A stretch of DNA of 64,000 nucleotides. Origin: Bacillota bacterium. GTDB lineage: Bacteria; Bacillota_I; Bacilli_A; RF39; UBA660. The position numbers were made by a program, and so were the translations under genes. Positions 8,167 through 16,744 of the stretch are shown piece by piece (position 1 is the stretch's first letter; every line of letters starts with the position of its first letter). The stretch is taken from positions 1-64,000 of the forward strand of contig SVAM01000004.1 in the NCBI GenBank assembly GCA_015059425.1, in the 5' to 3' direction. Under the pieces are notes generated by a model that was given only the letters and a program-made list of their open reading frames with translations, had not been told where the DNA came from and did not search any database.

Positions 8167-8649
8167 ATGAAAAAGTTTATAAAAAGATTTTTAATTATTG
8201 TTGGTGCAATTTTTGCAATAGTTTTATTGGATTCAATCCAAGCATTTGTATTTGATAATAACCCTATTATAAAAATCAAAGAATATTATAATGGTGGCGA
8301 TTTAAATTATAAAAGTATAGGAATATTAGTTGATACAATTAATTGTTCTAATGGAAAAAAAGATACAGTCTTAAAAGGATTTAGTTATTCTTGTTCTTAT
8401 AATGGTGGAAATTATAAATTGGTGGACAAAACAAAAAATAAATTAAATTTTGTTTGTGCTGAAGCATTACAAAGTTTTTATGAAGATGATAAATATATTT
8501 ATTACTGGGAATGTATGAAAAATAGTTATATGGTAGTAGAATATGATGATGGATTTGAAGAAACAATTAGTGATGCATTAAAACAAAAACATATAGATAT
8601 ACAAATATTAGATAAGTTTGATATTGATTATATTAAAGAAGAAAAATAG
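8167..8649 (+). CDS. membrane-anchored protein, cargo paralogue 2
   Basis: The 160-aa protein has an N-terminal membrane helix (about residues 5-28) and an extracytoplasmic domain with four cysteines. It is a paralogue of the 6080-6571 product: FYEDDKYIYYWEC, EETISDALK and FDIDYIKEEK match in order. It sits in the middle of cargo cassette 2 behind AAAGGAGG. The function is unknown; the repeated architecture suggests the cassettes share an envelope-related role or arose by duplication. Confidence 0.65.
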   Translation: MKKFIKRFLIIVGAIFAIVLLDSIQAFVFDNNPIIKIKEYYNGGDLNYKSIGILVDTINCSNGKKDTVLKGFSYSCSYNGGNYKLVDKTKNKLNFVCAEALQSFYEDDKYIYYWECMKNSYMVVEYDDGFEETISDALKQKHIDIQILDKFDIDYIKEEK

Positions 8650-8668
8650 GTATAGGAGTTGATTTTAT

Positions 8669-9136
8669 ATGGATTTAAAAATTTTAGAAATCAATAGTGA
8701 TATTTTTCTATTAATAATATCAACTGTAGTATTAATAATTCAGTTATTATTATGCTTTAAGATTAAAAATAAGTTTATTAAATTAATGCCAGTTATTTTA
8801 TTAACAATTTTGACAATTGTTTCTTCAGTTTTGATATTTATTTTAGATGGTTGGGATAGTGTTGGTTGTTTATTATTAACTATAGGTCTTATGTTCTTGC
8901 TATTTGTTTGTGGTATAGGTTGGCTAATTTGGAGGTTTACTATGAATTTAGAAAAAGAAAAATTAAAAGCGAGAATTTATTTAATTTTTTATATTATATT
9001 TTTAATAATAACTTTTGTAAGTGCTGGATATGTAATATATACCAAAGGGCAAGCTAACCCAGGATTAGCAATTGTATCGCTGTTATTTGGATTAATATTT
9101 ATAGGGTTATATAGAAATAGCAAAAAGAAAAAATAA
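8669..9136 (+). CDS. four-helix membrane protein
   Basis: A 155-aa, highly hydrophobic protein with four predicted membrane helices (around residues 10-30, 38-56, 63-88 and 104-125, with a further hydrophobic stretch near 135-150) and a basic C-terminus NSKKKK. No family recognised. It ends cargo cassette 2, just before module C, and starts 19 bp after the paralogue gene behind TAGGAG. Confidence 0.6.
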   Translation: MDLKILEINSDIFLLIISTVVLIIQLLLCFKIKNKFIKLMPVILLTILTIVSSVLIFILDGWDSVGCLLLTIGLMFLLFVCGIGWLIWRFTMNLEKEKLKARIYLIFYIIFLIITFVSAGYVIYTKGQANPGLAIVSLLFGLIFIGLYRNSKKKK

Positions 9137-9141
9137 TATAG

Positions 9142-9198
9142 ATTACAATTTAACAAGCAGATCTATAATTAGATTTGCTTTTTATTATGGTATAATAT
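9142..9198 (+). promoter_or_regulatory. terminator/extended -10 module, copy C
   Basis: Third copy of the module: ATTACAATTTAAC, hairpin 9156-9179, T-run, then TGGTATAAT (TATAAT at 9191-9196). It drives the XRE/membrane gene at 9306, leaving about a 100-nt 5' leader. Spacing from copy A to B is 1730 bp and from B to C 1662 bp. Confidence 0.7.
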
Positions 9199-9305
9199 AT
9201 ATGTTTTTATGTGCTTTGCAACCAAATTTCAACAAAAAACAACTGAAAAGTGGTGGAGTGCTACCAGTAGAAAATTATAAAATATTTGTGAAAGGAAGGG
9301 AAAAA

Positions 9306-10856
9306 ATGAATAAATTTTCTGAAAATTTAAAAAAGATTAGAAAAGATAATAATCTTTCACAAGAACAACTCGCGGATGAACTGGGGGTTTCAAGACAAGC
9401 AATTTCAAAATGGGAATCTTCTGTTGCATATCCTGAAATGGATAAAATTATTACTTTATGTGAAAAATTTAATATGAATATAGATGATTTGTTACATAAA
9501 GATATAAGAGAAGTTAAAGGGGAGGAAGAAAGCAAAAAGAAATTAAACAAATATGTTGATGATTTTTTGAATTTTATTACTAATACAATAAATATGCTTA
9601 GTAGTATGAGTTTTAAAAGTAAATGTAAGTGTTTGTTTGAACAGTTTATTGTTGCGATAGTATTATTTATAATTTTTTTAGTAATTGGTACATTTGGACA
9701 AGATATGCTGTCTAGAATTTATGGGTTATTACCAAGCAAACTATATTCTATTTTATATTCAATACTTTATTTAATATATGGGTTATTTGCATTTAGTAGT
9801 TTAATAGTGATTATGGTGCATATTTTTAAAACAAGATATTTAGATTATTATGTTAAGCTAAAAAAAGATATAAATGAAGAAAAGAAAAAAGTAGATGATA
9901 TTAATGTTGAAGAAGATGTAGAAGATGAAAAAATAACTAAAAACAATAAAGTTGTTTTAAAACAAAATGAAGATAAAATAATTATTAGAGATCCTAAACA
10001 CAGTGAATATAAATTTATAAATGGATTATTTAAAATGATTGTTGGAATTATTAAATTTTTTACAATATGTTATTCAGTTTTATTGTTCATGTCATTGGTA
10101 TTCTTATTTTGTTTATTTGCTCTTTCATTTTTAACCATTCCAACTGGAATATTATTTGTTGGATTAGAATTAACAATATTTGCACTTGCAATTATTGATA
10201 TTGTATTGATATTACTAGCATTAAACTTTGTTTTTAATAGAAAAAATAATAAAAAGAAAATGATATGGTCATTTGTTATTTCTTTAATTATGCTTGGCAT
10301 TGGTAGTGGTATAATTTTATTAGGAACATTGAATTTTCAATATATTGAGAATGACAAAGAAATGATGAAAACTGAATATATTGAATTAGAAATGAAAAAT
10401 GATTTAACTTTTGGATATCATTATCCTGCTGTAGAATATGTTGAGTCTGATAATCAAAATATAAAAATTGAATATACAATAAATAAATATTGCGAAATTA
10501 ATAAACCTGATACATCTGATTCTATGGTTCATATATGGGCTAATTGTGATAATCCTATAGAAATTGTAAAAGAAGTTATAAATAAATTTCAACATAAAAA
10601 AATAGTTTCAATAAATCCTGAACTTCAAAATGTTAAGGTATATACAACAAAAGAAAATATTGAAAAGTTAAAGAAAAATTATGATAATTATACAAATGAA
10701 GAAGTACAAAGACAAAATATGATTAATTCTTATGAAAAAAGAATAGAAGAACTTCAACAACAAATTGATGAATATGTTCAAAAAGAATGGTATTATCAAG
10801 AAGAAATCAACAATTTAAAAGATGAATTATCTATTTATAAAAATGCAGATCAGTAA
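9306..10856 (+). CDS. XRE-family regulator with membrane domain
   Basis: The start is placed at the ATG at 9306 behind GGAAGGG, although the frame is open 35 codons further upstream; this gives 516 aa. Residues 1-65 are a canonical XRE helix-turn-helix (LSQEQLADELGVSRQAISKW), a DNA-binding domain. At least five membrane helices follow between about residues 110 and 350, then an extracytoplasmic region and a C-terminal coiled coil (RIEELQQQIDEYVQ). Membrane-tethered XRE regulators are known in Firmicutes. It is the only gene of cargo cassette 3 and may sense envelope signals. Confidence 0.8.
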   Translation: MNKFSENLKKIRKDNNLSQEQLADELGVSRQAISKWESSVAYPEMDKIITLCEKFNMNIDDLLHKDIREVKGEEESKKKLNKYVDDFLNFITNTINMLSSMSFKSKCKCLFEQFIVAIVLFIIFLVIGTFGQDMLSRIYGLLPSKLYSILYSILYLIYGLFAFSSLIVIMVHIFKTRYLDYYVKLKKDINEEKKKVDDINVEEDVEDEKITKNNKVVLKQNEDKIIIRDPKHSEYKFINGLFKMIVGIIKFFTICYSVLLFMSLVFLFCLFALSFLTIPTGILFVGLELTIFALAIIDIVLILLALNFVFNRKNNKKKMIWSFVISLIMLGIGSGIILLGTLNFQYIENDKEMMKTEYIELEMKNDLTFGYHYPAVEYVESDNQNIKIEYTINKYCEINKPDTSDSMVHIWANCDNPIEIVKEVINKFQHKKIVSINPELQNVKVYTTKENIEKLKKNYDNYTNEEVQRQNMINSYEKRIEELQQQIDEYVQKEWYYQEEINNLKDELSIYKNADQ

Positions 10857-10880
10857 AATGATTTGCTTTTTTAATATAAT
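10844..10880 (+). terminator. degenerate copy D of cargo module
   Basis: GCAGATCAGTAAAATGATTTGC forms a stem with a T-run after it, overlapping the stop codon of the XRE gene, and a TATAAT at 10875-10880 follows. It keeps the GCAGAT...ATTTGC hairpin and -10 of modules A to C but lacks the ATTACAATTT start and the TG of the extended -10. Confidence 0.55.
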
Positions 10881-10932
10881 AAAGGAGGGATATTTATAAG
10901 AAATTTAAAAATAATGTTGCTAATTGATAGAG

Positions 10933-10960
10933 GAACAAGCATTTAGTTTGTTCTTTTTTT
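10933..10960 (+). terminator. rho-independent terminator
   Basis: GAACAA pairs with TTGTTC around a short A/T-rich loop and is followed by seven T. It separates the cargo from the recombinase module. The 140 bp between the XRE gene and 10997 otherwise hold nothing convincing. Confidence 0.65.
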
Positions 10961-10996
10961 ATTTATAGATTAATAAGATTATTCAGGAGGAAACTC

Positions 10997-11182
10997 ATGA
11001 ATGAATCATCTTGTATTAGAGCAGTAGTTGAATTTCAATTAGCAATAATAAAAGAATTATATAAAAATAATAAAATAGGAATTAAAGAATATGAATATGC
11101 AACAGCTAAATTACAAACCAAATTAGAAAAGATAATAATACCAAAAGGATTAGTTCCAGCAATTTTAGATATAAATGTATAA
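10997..11182 (+). CDS. SHOCT-like small protein upstream of recombinase
   Basis: A 61-aa protein with a good AGGAGGAAACTC ribosome binding site. The segment KELYKNNKIGIKEYEYATAKL resembles SHOCT-type helical hairpins, in which a short loop and an acidic-aromatic helix follow a leucine-rich helix. Small proteins of this kind commonly precede large serine recombinases in Firmicutes elements and may modulate recombination. Function is inferred from context only. Confidence 0.6.
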   Translation: MNESSCIRAVVEFQLAIIKELYKNNKIGIKEYEYATAKLQTKLEKIIIPKGLVPAILDINV

Positions 11183-11190
11183 AAAGGGAG

Positions 11191-11283
11191 ATGATTGAAA
11201 TAAAAAAATATGATAATGAAGAATGGGCAAATTGTTTTTTCAATGATTTAATGATAAAATATATATTGGGAGGCAAAGAATAA
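11191..11283 (+). CDS. 30-residue ORF coupled to recombinase
   Basis: A short frame (MIEIKKYDNEEWANCFFNDL and ten more residues) begins 8 bp after the SHOCT-like gene. Its TAA overlaps the recombinase ATG (TAATG), which would couple translation. The GGGAG directly abuts the ATG, so the upstream AAAGGG must serve as ribosome binding site. Tiny genes in this position recur before serine recombinases; existence as a protein is plausible but unproven. Confidence 0.42.
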   Translation: MIEIKKYDNEEWANCFFNDLMIKYILGGKE

Positions 11284-12962
11284 TGGATATACTCAAAATG
11301 AGGAGTATGCTAAGTCAAGGAAAATCCATATACGATTTGCCACTCAGAGTTACATATTATGCGAGGGTTTCAACAGAATTAGAACAACAACTTAATTCTT
11401 TAGATAGCCAAGTTATGTATTATGAAAAACTAATAAAATCTGTTCCTAATTGGACTTTTGTTAATGGTTATGTTGATGAAGGAATATCTGGAGCATCAGT
11501 TAAAAAAAGAGATGACTTTTTAAGAATGGTTAGAGATGCTAAAGCAGATTGTTTTGATTTAATATTAACTAAAGAAGTTTCAAGATTTGCAAGAGATACT
11601 TTGGATAGTATTCAATATACTAGAGAATTACTAACTTATGGTATTGGGGTATATTTTGAAACAGATAATATTAATACATTAGATCCAGATGCAGAATTAA
11701 GATTAACAATTATGTCTAGTTTAGCTCAAGAAGAATTACGAAAGTTATCTCAGAGAGTTAAATTTGGTAACAAAAGAAGTTTAGAAAAAGGAAGAGTTAG
11801 TGGAAGTAATAATATTTTAGGTTATAAGAAGAATGAGGGAAAACTAGTTATAGTTGAAGAAGAAGCAGAAATTATTAGGACCATATTTGAATTATATGTT
11901 TATGAGGATCTTGGTACTCAAAAATTAAGTCATAAATTATTTGAGGAATATGGATATACAAATACTAAAGGTAATCCAATACATTCATCCAATATTAGAG
12001 ATATAATAAGAAATCCTAAATATAAAGGATACTTTTGTGGTAACAAAGGAGAAACAGTAGATTTTAGAACTAAGAAAAGAAAAATCCATTCTAAAGATGA
12101 ATGGGTTATATATAAGGATAATGAAACAGTTCCTCCAATTGTTAGTGAAGAGTTATGGGAACAAGCAAATGCTAAATTAGATGCAAGAGGACAAAAACAT
12201 TCTTCAAATGATAAAACTGTTTATAATCAAAGATTTCCTTTATCTGGAAAATTACAATGTTCACATGATGGTTGTACATATATAAGAGGTAATTGGAAAT
12301 TAAAAGAAGGTAGAAGAGTTTTTTGGGGATGTGATACATATAGAAGAAATGGCAAATCTAGAATGGATGGATGTAAATCGCCACTTTTATATGAAGCTGA
12401 ACTTGTAGAGGTATTTAAACCTATTATTCAAAATATTATTAACGATAAAGAAGGAATATTAGAGGAAATATTAAAGATATTAAATGAAGCTAGTATTACA
12501 ACTGATTATCAAAAAGAGAAAGATAAGATAACTAAACAAATCGTTGATATTGAAAAACAAAAGGATAATTTATTCAATATGAGAAGTAATAATGAAATTT
12601 CTGCTGAAGAATTTGCTGAATATAGAAATAAGTACAATTCTAAAATTGAAACTCTAAATAGTGCTTTTGATAAAATAGTAGCAATGGAAGAAAATGTTAA
12701 AACATCTTTTGATTCTGTTGAATCATTGAGAGATGTAATAGAAAACATTGTAGAAATAAATGATGATTCAGTATTATCAATTGCTTCATCTTTATTTGAA
12801 AAGATAGTAGTTGAAACTAATCATGAGAATAATGGAAATAAAAAAGCAGTTCTTCATTGTCAGTTAAAACTAGAGGGAGACAAAAGGTATAATTTGCCTT
12901 TGTCTCAATTATCTCTGCTTTTAAGGAGTAACGAGAGGATTTGTAGCGCCCAGTGGAGATAA
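11283..12962 (+). CDS. large serine recombinase (integrase)
   Basis: The 559-aa protein begins with a resolvase catalytic domain (YYARVSTELEQQ, nucleophile Ser30; GISGASVKKRDDF). A recombinase domain follows, then a zinc-ribbon region (CSHDGC ... WGCDTYRRNGKSRMDGC) and a coiled coil around residues 385-470, the order expected for phiC31/TnpX-type integrases. It would catalyse excision and integration between attP and attB without host factors. The last residues (ERICSAQWR) appear to be encoded across the element end, so the C-terminus may differ in the excised circle. Confidence 0.93.
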   Translation: MDILKMRSMLSQGKSIYDLPLRVTYYARVSTELEQQLNSLDSQVMYYEKLIKSVPNWTFVNGYVDEGISGASVKKRDDFLRMVRDAKADCFDLILTKEVSRFARDTLDSIQYTRELLTYGIGVYFETDNINTLDPDAELRLTIMSSLAQEELRKLSQRVKFGNKRSLEKGRVSGSNNILGYKKNEGKLVIVEEEAEIIRTIFELYVYEDLGTQKLSHKLFEEYGYTNTKGNPIHSSNIRDIIRNPKYKGYFCGNKGETVDFRTKKRKIHSKDEWVIYKDNETVPPIVSEELWEQANAKLDARGQKHSSNDKTVYNQRFPLSGKLQCSHDGCTYIRGNWKLKEGRRVFWGCDTYRRNGKSRMDGCKSPLLYEAELVEVFKPIIQNIINDKEGILEEILKILNEASITTDYQKEKDKITKQIVDIEKQKDNLFNMRSNNEISAEEFAEYRNKYNSKIETLNSAFDKIVAMEENVKTSFDSVESLRDVIENIVEINDDSVLSIASSLFEKIVVETNHENNGNKKAVLHCQLKLEGDKRYNLPLSQLSLLLRSNERICSAQWR

Positions 12963-13047
12963 TTTAGTTGTTATTCCGGCATTTAATGATGTCGTAATAA
13001 ATGGTGAAGATAAAACGGCAATGAAATTAATAGTTACTAAAAAATAG
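12925..13047 (+). pseudogene. 3' fragment of interrupted chromosomal gene
   Basis: In another frame from the recombinase end, an open stretch without a start reads VAPSGDNLVVIPAFNDVVIN and continues to LIVTKK, then a TAG and a clean terminator. It looks like the genuine C-terminus of a host protein whose 5' part lies beyond the left end of the element, outside the window. I do not recognise the protein. The attachment site is probably within about 12910-12960. Confidence 0.5.
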
Positions 13048-13070
13048 AGTCAACGAAAAGTTGACTTTTT
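13048..13070 (+). terminator. rho-independent terminator
   Basis: AGTCAAC pairs with GTTGACT around GAAAA and runs into TTTT. It directly follows the stop of the interrupted gene fragment, supporting that fragment as the true end of a chromosomal transcription unit. Confidence 0.8.
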
Positions 13071-13127
13071 ATATACAAAAAAATTGAGTTATTTTATAAA
13101 TTGCCTTATAATATAATTGGTGATATT

Positions 13128-13367
13128 ATGAACAATATGGTATTAACTGATGCATATGGAAATAGATTTAAAGCTACATTTTTGTTTACGCATTTTGATT
13201 ATAATTTTGGTAAAAATTATATTGTTTATTTAGTAGATAATGATTTACTAGCATCATCGTATGAATTAGTTGATGGGAATTATATAATAGATGATGATTT
13301 ATCTAGTGCTGAATATGACATGATTGATAAAGTTATAGAAAGTAAAACAGGTGATAGTTATGCGTAA
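13128..13367 (+). CDS. DUF1292 family protein (YrzB-like)
   Basis: The start is set at the ATG at 13128 behind TTGGTGATATT rather than the more upstream frame opening, giving 79 aa. The pattern VLTDAYGNRFKATFLFTHF, GKNYIVYLVD, LASSYE and a C-terminal acidic segment with two Met-Ile-type helices matches the small DUF1292 proteins of Bacilli, which often sit near RNA metabolism and cell-wall genes. Molecular function is unknown. Its end overlaps the start of the lytic transglycosylase gene, so the two are translated together. Confidence 0.7.
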   Translation: MNNMVLTDAYGNRFKATFLFTHFDYNFGKNYIVYLVDNDLLASSYELVDGNYIIDDDLSSAEYDMIDKVIESKTGDSYA

Positions 13368-14592
13368 TTATATAATGATATATGAAAATGGAATTAGAGT
13401 TTTTGAACTTAAAAATAATAAATTTAGAGAGTTATTGCATCATGAAAGTGAAAAAGTTTTACGAGCTTTTAATAATATAGAAAATATAAATGAAAAAGAT
13501 GACGAAACTTTAGAGCTAATAACTGATATTAAAACAGATTATCCAAAAAGGCTTATTGTGAGGGGAACTAAACTTTTTAATGCTAAAAATGACCCGCTTT
13601 TTAATTATGTAGAAAATTTAGGTCTTGTAATTGATAGATACATGGAAAGAAAACGTGAACAAGAAATACGTGATACTTTGATGGCTAAAAATGCTAAAAT
13701 AAACAGAACAAGAAAAAAAAGTGGTTTAAAAAAACAAATAGTATCTATAGGTCTACTAGCTTCTATTTCGATAGGTATTATGAGCTTAAAATCGTGCAAA
13801 GAAAAAGAAATAGAACCATCACAAGAAATAGAAGATATACCTAGTATAAGTATGGTAGAGAATAAGGAAAGAGTAAAAGAAGTTTATTACCCCTTTAATG
13901 ATATAACGGATAATGGAAAATTAGACAAAGTTATAAATGAATGTTCTCCTTTTATGGATAAATGGATAGAAAGATATAATTTGCCTAAAGACTTAATATA
14001 TGCTTTGGCTTGTCAAGAATCAGGAGAACTAAATTTTGAGGTTAGAGGACAAGCTTGTGGGCCTATGCAAATACAGCCAAGCTCTTATCATAATGATAAT
14101 GCAATAGAATATATAAAAGTACCAGTTTATAAAAATGGTAAATTAACTGAGGAATATGATGAATTTTACATTGCAGATGGAAGAAAGTTGGATGATTCGA
14201 GATTAAAAGGGAAAAACTATTTAGTAATCCAAAACGAAGATGATCATTTTCGCATTGCATGTGCAATATTAAGAAAATGTATAGATAAATACAAAAATAT
14301 TTTTATAGCAATAGATGCTTATAATAAAGGAATATACGCTTTAAGTTCAATTATTCCTAAAAATGAATTAGAATATTTTAAAAATGATTTTAATAATTTT
14401 GAATGGCAAGAAATTATAAAAAGTAAATTCGGCGAAAATTATGGTGATAAAGATTATAATGATAATGTATTAAGATATTTAAGAACTGATGCTGAAGGTA
14501 AAGCGAGAATAGAATATGATTATAAAGGAGAAAAAATAATTATTGATTTATACAACACAAGATTATATAATAATGAAATTACGAGGGGATAA
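13360..14592 (+). CDS. membrane-anchored lytic transglycosylase-like protein
   Basis: The 410-aa protein starts at the ATG at 13360 (GGTGATAGTT before it). A cytoplasmic N-terminal region with a basic patch (NRTRKKSGLKKQ) leads into one membrane helix (about residues 125-142). After an acidic linker comes an SLT domain: ALACQESGELN with the catalytic Glu220, GPMQIQPSS and AIDAYNKG, the three signature blocks. It would cleave peptidoglycan glycan strands on the outer face of the membrane. The N-terminal cytoplasmic segment of about 120 residues is longer than usual. Confidence 0.8.
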   Translation: MRNYIMIYENGIRVFELKNNKFRELLHHESEKVLRAFNNIENINEKDDETLELITDIKTDYPKRLIVRGTKLFNAKNDPLFNYVENLGLVIDRYMERKREQEIRDTLMAKNAKINRTRKKSGLKKQIVSIGLLASISIGIMSLKSCKEKEIEPSQEIEDIPSISMVENKERVKEVYYPFNDITDNGKLDKVINECSPFMDKWIERYNLPKDLIYALACQESGELNFEVRGQACGPMQIQPSSYHNDNAIEYIKVPVYKNGKLTEEYDEFYIADGRKLDDSRLKGKNYLVIQNEDDHFRIACAILRKCIDKYKNIFIAIDAYNKGIYALSSIIPKNELEYFKNDFNNFEWQEIIKSKFGENYGDKDYNDNVLRYLRTDAEGKARIEYDYKGEKIIIDLYNTRLYNNEITRG

Positions 14593-14594
14593 AT

Positions 14595-15308
14595 ATGTCG
14601 AAAGTTGTATTAGTAACAGGAGCTAGTCGAGGTTTAGGAGCATCTATAGCTAAAATATTTTTAGAAAACGGTTTTATTGTTTATGTAAATTATAATAACA
14701 CAAAAAAAGAAATAGTTGAGGAAACATTTAAAAATTATAATAATGCTAGATTCGTAAAATGCGATGTATCAAAAGAAAATGAAGTTATAAACATGATGAA
14801 AAGTATTAAAGAAGAATATGGCAATTTAGATGTAGTAATAAATAATGCTAGTATTGCTATTGATACAGAATTAAAAGATAAAACTGTTGATAATTTTAAT
14901 AAAATATTAGATACCAATTTAATTGGAACATTTTTAGTAAGTAAATATGTTAAAGAGATAATGAATAATGGCAGTATTATAAATATTTCTTCTACTAATG
15001 CTATAGACACTTATTATCCTTATAGTATGGATTATGATGCATCAAAAGCAGGAGTGATATCTTTAACTAAAAATTTTGCAAAACTATATGCACCAAATGT
15101 AAGAGTAAATGCAATAGCGCCAGGATGGATAAATACAGATATGAATAAAGACATGGATAGTGAATTTAAAAAAGAAGAAGAAGGTAAGATTCTATTAAAT
15201 AGATTTGCAGAAACAGAAGAAGTAGCGGAAGTAGTGTATTTTTTAGCAAGTGATAAAGCAAGATATATAAATGGAAGTGTTATAAGAGTTGATGGGGGAT
15301 TAAAATGA
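14595..15308 (+). CDS. SDR-family oxidoreductase (FabG-like)
   Basis: A 237-aa short-chain dehydrogenase with the nucleotide-binding TGASRGLG (residues 8-15), the NNAS motif, catalytic Ser in NISSTNA and YDASK (YxxxK), and a C-terminal VDGG end typical of FabG-like reductases. It would use NAD(P)H to reduce a carbonyl substrate. It starts 2 bp after the transglycosylase and overlaps the next gene by 4 bp, so it is translationally coupled to the PLP enzyme. Physiological substrate is not visible; ketoacyl-ACP reductase is possible. Confidence 0.85.
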   Translation: MSKVVLVTGASRGLGASIAKIFLENGFIVYVNYNNTKKEIVEETFKNYNNARFVKCDVSKENEVINMMKSIKEEYGNLDVVINNASIAIDTELKDKTVDNFNKILDTNLIGTFLVSKYVKEIMNNGSIINISSTNAIDTYYPYSMDYDASKAGVISLTKNFAKLYAPNVRVNAIAPGWINTDMNKDMDSEFKKEEEGKILLNRFAETEEVAEVVYFLASDKARYINGSVIRVDGGLK

Positions 15309-16534
15309 ATGTAGATAGTTTAGTAATTGAAGCAGAAAAAGAATGTTTAAATATTTTTAAAGAAATAGATAATAACGAATATTATTTTAGTAACTTAGTT
15401 TTAAATGCTTTTAGGGAAGAAAATGTTAATGAATCACATTTTAATATGACAACTGGATATGGATATAATGATATTGGAAGAGATGCTATAGAAAGAGTAT
15501 TTGCTAAGGTATTAAAGGGAGAAAAAGCTTTAGTAAGAAATCAATTCATAAGTGGTTCTCACGCTTTATCTACAGCACTATTTGGTATATTAAGGCCAGG
15601 AGATACAATGTTATCTATAACAGGGCTTCCATATGATACATTACATGAAGTAATAGGTATAAAAGATAATGCTAGTTCTTTGAAGAGTTTTAATATTAAT
15701 TATGAACAAATAGATTTAAAAGATAATAAATTTGATATTCCAAAGATTATTAAAAGATTACAAGAAAGTAAAATAAAATTAATTGAAATTCAAAGAAGTA
15801 AAGGCTATTCAACAAGAAAAAGTATTTTAATAAAGGATTTAAAAGAATTAATTGAAAAAATTAGAAAAGTAGATAAAGAAGTAATTATTATGATTGATAA
15901 TTGTTATTGTGAATTTGTTGAAAAAACTTCACCTTTAGAAATAGGTGCGGATATTATTGTGGGCTCTCTTATTAAAAATTTAGGTGGTTCTATAGCTAGT
16001 AATGGAGCATACATTGTAGGGAAAGAAAATTTAATAAACTTATGCGCAGAAAGATTAAATCTTCCTGGGGAAGGAATTGATGTAGGACCTAGTCTAGGAG
16101 CTAATAAAAGTATATTACAAGGTTTGTATTTTGCACCATCTGTAGTTGCCTCTAGTTTGAAAACAGCAGTATTAACAAGTTATTTAATGGATAAATTGGG
16201 ATTTGCTGTAGAACCAAAATATAATGAATCAAGGGCAGATATAGTTCAAAATCTAATATTTAAAGATAAATATTTATTAATAAAATATGTTCAAGGCATT
16301 CAAAAATATTCTCCAATAGATTCTAATAGTATGCCAATTCCATCACCAATGCCTGGATATGATGATGAAGTAATAATGGCAAGTGGGGCATTTACTCAAG
16401 GTTCAAGCATTGAACTTTCCTGTGATGGCCCATTAAGAGAACCATACATAGCATATCAACAAGGTGGAGTTACATATAATTATGGAAAAATAGCAATAAT
16501 AAATGCAATAAAAGAATTAATTAATAAACAATAG
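15305..16534 (+). CDS. methionine gamma-lyase-like PLP enzyme
   Basis: The 409-aa protein matches the aluminium-resistance/YnbB-type methionine gamma-lyase family: GYGYNDIGRDAIERVFAKV, NQFISGSHALSTALFG, and a Schiff-base lysine Lys224 in VGSLIKNLGGS. This family of fold-type I PLP enzymes is often annotated as methionine gamma-lyase, but the true reaction is poorly established. The ATG overlaps the SDR stop (ATGA). A terminator follows, closing the operon that begins at 13128. Confidence 0.85.
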   Translation: MNVDSLVIEAEKECLNIFKEIDNNEYYFSNLVLNAFREENVNESHFNMTTGYGYNDIGRDAIERVFAKVLKGEKALVRNQFISGSHALSTALFGILRPGDTMLSITGLPYDTLHEVIGIKDNASSLKSFNINYEQIDLKDNKFDIPKIIKRLQESKIKLIEIQRSKGYSTRKSILIKDLKELIEKIRKVDKEVIIMIDNCYCEFVEKTSPLEIGADIIVGSLIKNLGGSIASNGAYIVGKENLINLCAERLNLPGEGIDVGPSLGANKSILQGLYFAPSVVASSLKTAVLTSYLMDKLGFAVEPKYNESRADIVQNLIFKDKYLLIKYVQGIQKYSPIDSNSMPIPSPMPGYDDEVIMASGAFTQGSSIELSCDGPLREPYIAYQQGGVTYNYGKIAIINAIKELINKQ

Positions 16535-16566
16535 ATACATAGTAAAAACAATACTGTGTATTTTTA
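16535..16566 (+). terminator. rho-independent terminator
   Basis: ATACATAGTA pairs with TACTGTGTAT (one G-U pair) and runs into a T-rich tail, directly after the stop codon of the PLP enzyme. Confidence 0.7.
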
Positions 16567-16608
16567 TTTTAAAAAATGCCAAAAAATAATAAAAAATCCA
16601 AAAATTTG

Positions 16609-16637
16609 TTGACAACTTTCAATATTAATGATATATT
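16609..16637 (+). promoter_or_regulatory. promoter of tRNA operon
   Basis: A perfect TTGACA (16609-16614), a 17-bp spacer and TATATT (16632-16637) lie about 20 bp before the first tRNA. It is a strong housekeeping sigma promoter and fits high expression of a tRNA operon. Confidence 0.85.
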
Positions 16638-16657
16638 TAATTACGTCCAGAGAAAAT

Positions 16658-16734
16658 GGGCGCTTAGCTCAGTTGGTTAGAGCACCTGCCTTACAAGCAG
16701 GGGGTCATAGGTTCGAGTCCTATAGCGCCCACCA
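16658..16734 (+). tRNA. tRNA-Val (TAC)
   Basis: Acceptor GGGCGCT pairs with AGCGCCC, the anticodon loop is CTTACAA giving UAC, the T arm GTTCGAGTC is canonical and CCA is encoded. First gene of a five-tRNA operon. Confidence 0.95.
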
Positions 16735-16744
16735 TTTTATTTTT

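Noticed and set aside
8866..9057. Forward 63-aa frame inside the four-helix protein gene
   Set aside because: It overlaps fully in another frame and lacks its own ribosome binding site.
9201..9305. Upstream 35-codon extension of the XRE regulator
   Set aside because: It overlaps the promoter region of module C, has no ribosome binding site, and the family starts at the methionine before NKFSENLKK.
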